Part shown: one piece after another, positions 60,541 through 64,000 of the stretch
Layout of the letters: every line of letters starts with the position of its first letter
How positions within the stretch are numbered: position 1 is the first letter of the stretch
NCBI GenBank assembly: GCA_013398615.1
Contig: VZSR01003798.1
Span: 9,051,542 to 9,115,541 of the forward strand
Direction: 5' to 3'
Length of the DNA stretch: 64,000 nucleotides
Origin: Brachypodius melanocephalos
Lineage: Eukaryota; Chordata; Aves; Passeriformes; Pycnonotidae
Position numbers and translations under genes: made by a program
Notes under the pieces: model-generated
What the model saw: the letters and a program-made list of their open reading frames with translations, nothing else
Databases searched by the model: none
What the model was told of the DNA's origin: nothing

Positions 60541-63500
60541 ATTACAAGTGCTTTGGGAGGTTGTGCTGTAGATTCCAAGTTGGCATCTCTTTTCAATCTC
60601 AATGTATCTTTACCCCATGCATGACATGACCCTTTATTCAACCTCAGCTTGGATGACATTTCTGCTACCTTCCAGGAAAGGAATTGTTTTTTGCAGCAGC
60701 TCCCTCTCTTATTCATTTTGAGAAAAGGATTAAATACTCCCTCTGACCAAGCTTACAGGCATGCTAAAGTGAAGCCACTTCATGCTCCTGGCCAAACAAA
60801 GAACAAAAATACCCACAATAAGCAAAAGCAGATGGCTTCAGTGGCAGGAAATGAATGAGCCAGAGTGCAGGTAAAATGGTTCTCTGAACACATTGAGGAG
60901 TTTTGCACTGACAGGTTCTTTGTTATCTGGGGCCCCCCCACAGAAGGCCAGATGTCTTCTGTTGTGAGAGGAGATAGAGATGCTCTTCCTTTTCCTCCCC
61001 CTTTAACTTATGGCTGTTTAAGTTACTGCTAATGGAAGCAGAAGCCTGTTTTCCCCTCTTGGTCTCTGATGTTTTCGGAAACAGAAGAGATAGTGACGGG
61101 CTATTCTGATATGAAAGAAAAGGCCCAGAACTGGCCTTTACCTCCCCATGACCCTCAATTTAAAGAACAGGGAGGTCAGTGCTGCTAATTGCACTTGAAA
61201 GGATTAACCACTTGATTGCTTTCATTTAGTGGAACAAAATTTTTCTTTAGTCTCAAAGCTGAGGAAATGTATCAGTGGTACTGAGATGCTTTCAGTGTGA
61301 GATGGATGACTTGGTTTGGCTTCTTCTACCAACATCAAAATTAAATAGAGGATGTAAATACTTTTACATATATGAGAGAAGGGGCAACTACATCTGCTGC
61401 TTAGACAGGATGGATTTGCAGCAGAAGTGACAGAGACCTTTTCCCTGCCCCCATAAAAGGTTATCAGAGGAATAGCAGCAGACCATAACAAATTACAGGT
61501 ATTAGGTGTGCCTCTGTCCCTTGGTATAACAAATGACTCTTGCATTACACTGAGGTTGCACTGGAAGAAAAAAAATCTGAACACAATTCCTGGAAATAGT
61601 GTGCCAGATTTAAAATCCTTACTGTACATTAATTTCGTCTGAGAGCTAAAACTAATTTTCTTTTGGAAAAGGTTCTTAATTCCCATTGTTCAAATAAAGT
61701 GAGGTACACAAAACTTAAATTTGGAAACAATTTTTCACCTTATGAAACTATTTTTCAAAAGTAACAAAGAACAGCTTATACAAGCTTTTATCTGACCTCT
61801 GCTTCTTAAATAAAAAACATGTTTTCAGGGAAATGTGTCTTGGAAGTAATTCTCCCTCTCCCCCCAGATTTTTCTCTCTGGTTCTTGTAAAACATTAGGT
61901 CAGTGGGTTCATTTTATTTTTGTTTGTTTAAAGTGGGTGAAAGTTTCCTTCTCAAGCTATTATACTTGTGTGATTTAAAAAAAAATTACAACAATCTTTG
62001 TTTAAGAAATACAAGAACAGATGGAAATGTCAAAAGACTATCAAAATTCATACCAAAGGAAATAACATTAATCATTTTAAAAAGCCAAAATAACCTCTCA
62101 ATAGCAATAAGAACCAAATGAGTAGGCAGTGTTGCTTCAATAGCACTGAGATATGACTGCTGATTTTTCTCCTTGCTTGGGACATGATCTCAATGTATAG
62201 GTAGATATAAAAATTATCTTTCTCATTCTGACTTCAAGTCTGTGTTTCCTGTGGTGCTGTTATAGTTCATGCATGTTTCATGTGCACTCACATAAAATAA
62301 CCAGCATTTTGGTCTGCAGATGGGGATATGTTTTTGTTGTCCACTGAAATGCATTTTTATATGCACTTGTGCAGATAAGCAATCAACTATGAAGTATGAT
62401 GTAAGAAAGTGTATTTGTATCTTGTGTTTGAAGCAATATTAAGATTCCAGTATCTTGAAGAATTAAAAATTCAGTACAAACCAGCTGTTTGAGCCTGTAT
62501 GGATTGCTGTAGAAGCATAAAAACATTTTCTTGAAGTATTTTCCAAGACACTGTTTCTATGCTCACCAGGGTGTGCGAGTGCCCTGCTAGAGAGTATGCT
62601 ACAAATGGTAACAAAAACGTGGGTCTTTTGTTTAAAAAATAATCTATTGTGATTTTTCAGTCTGCTGCTTTGACAGGATATATTTTGTCTTAAGTAACAC
62701 ATTTCTGAGAATATTCAGAAATATTTATCCATCTTATATTGTACCTCTAATGAAACATTATTTTCTACCTTAGGAATATAATTTTTATCAATATATGATA
62801 TAAAATATATTCATATAGCTCTGCTCTGAAGTTGTAGCTCAGGTCTGTTACCTCTGCCAGCACTGGCTGTGCTGGAACAGCTTGGCAAAACTACATTCAC
62901 ATGTCATGACTCTGACAGCAGCACTACACCTATGACAAAACTCCCATCAGCACAAAGTCTTACACTGTTCTAATCTGCCCCATTACTGCAAAAGGAAAAG
63001 CAGAGCAGATTCACAGCCTGCCTAATTTAAGGCAGCCTTGTCAGAAATGTTGTGGTCAGAACCACCATCTTTTATTTTTGGTGCCTACAATATGCTATAG
63101 TGACATTTGTTAGGTTAGTGCTCCCCCAAATACTATGTAACAGAAACAAACACTTAACTAAATTTGTTTGAAGAAGTCTAAAATTACCCAAGAAGTTGAG
63201 AATAATCCTAATACAACAGTACATGAATGGTACCACAGAAATCATACACTGTATAAGTGTTCAAAGAGACCACTTTTTATTACTAAAAGAATTTTCCAGA
63301 ATTAATCTTGAAAGTATATAATTCATATTCAATTAATGTGCTCTTTCATTCTGTATTGCTGCCACTCTCCCCAGCAACTAAACACCATCTGCTCATTTCA
63401 GTAAGCCTTTGATGCCATGGAGGTGAAATCAGTATTGCTGTGTAAACCACAAAGAAAACATCTGACATAAGTATTAGTAACAACGAAAAGCCAGCATGCT

Positions 63501-64000
63501 AATTCCTTCTTACAGTTAAAAGAGATGACTCCTTATGGCAAGAGGGGTCAAGTCCTCCACTCCCAACTCAGGAAATGTGCTCATCACAGTGAGCACATCA
63601 GGCCTGTAGGTTGAAGTACAGCAATATTTAGCAAAATGTAACTGTTTTCAAATAACTAACTCTAATCAGACTACTCATCTGAGCAGTTCTACAACCTCAA
63701 GCGTGCAGGATGAGATCTGCAGCTCACCTTTGGACATTTATTTAGAGTGCAATCTATTTCCAAAAAACCCCGTTATGTTTGTGCAGTTTATTACAAAAAA
63801 AGAGTAGTGTCATGCACCAACAATCAGCTTACTCTTTTCCTGCACAACACTTGGCATCTTTAATCAATGTATACATAAATGAAAAGAAAAAAAGCAGATT
63901 ATCATATTGTCCTTTGTAGCTCTCTTTCAAAACCTCCTGATGATAGTCCACAAGGAAATAATAAATTGCTTCTATTGTGGAAAGGTATGTATCTGGTTTT
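60541..64000. other. 3' flank, no recognised gene
   Basis: AT-rich with slightly GC-richer patches near 60,930-61,060 and 62,820-63,060. A 154-codon minus-strand open frame (61,222-61,686) and other short frames show no recognisable family. A perfect 9-bp inverted repeat with a 6-base loop lies at 63,575-63,598 (atgtgctca / tgagcacat). Confidence 0.4.

Noticed and set aside
61222..61686. 154-codon minus-strand open frame
   Set aside because: No recognisable domain, composition like translated non-coding AT-rich DNA, no splice or promoter support.

Overview
This window is vertebrate nuclear DNA, most likely from a bird. It is AT-rich with long non-coding stretches and few interspersed repeats. 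The repeats I recognise are all CR1 LINE pieces, including a typical avian CR1 3' end at about 16.2-16.36 kb. I see no intact protein-coding gene, tRNA, rRNA or CRISPR array. All assignments were made by eye from remembered family sequences; no alignment or search was run.

The main content is two dead multi-exon genes lying head to tail on the + strand. From about 2.1 to 35.2 kb there are scattered, collinear exon remnants of a class-1 P4-ATPase of the ATP8B (phospholipid flippase) family. The pieces appear in the correct protein order: the LDGETNLK region, the LRNTDWC/TKLMQNSG region, PISLYVSVEV, the KGAD region, the LLGATA region, the TGDKQET region, GDGAND, GVGISG to KNFAFTL, and C-terminal membrane segments. 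From about 36.6 to 60.5 kb there are remnants of the mitochondrial nicotinamide nucleotide transhydrogenase gene (NNT). About nineteen exon-sized pieces can be placed, again in order, running from the NAD(H) domain through the membrane domain to the NADP(H) domain. Both genes carry in-frame stops, frameshifts and damaged splice sites. Both keep intron spacing and several exact exon borders, so they are decayed genes rather than processed copies.

Layout. 0.79-1.70 kb: 5' end of a CR1 with its ORF1 esterase domain. 2.1-35.2 kb: ATP8B-like pseudogene, whose introns hold a CpG-rich island with a 70-bp minisatellite (19.88-20.20 kb), CR1 pieces at 16.2, 27.6-28.4 and 29.25-29.7 kb, and pure pyrimidine and G/T tracts. 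36.6-60.5 kb: NNT pseudogene, with a 54-bp tandem duplication at 41.9 kb and a T28 tract abutting an exon at 50.4 kb. 60.5-64 kb: no recognised gene.

The pair suggests either ancient loss of both genes in this lineage, or decayed copies (for example a non-recombining sex-chromosome copy or a segmental duplicate) of genes still working elsewhere. The window alone cannot tell these apart.
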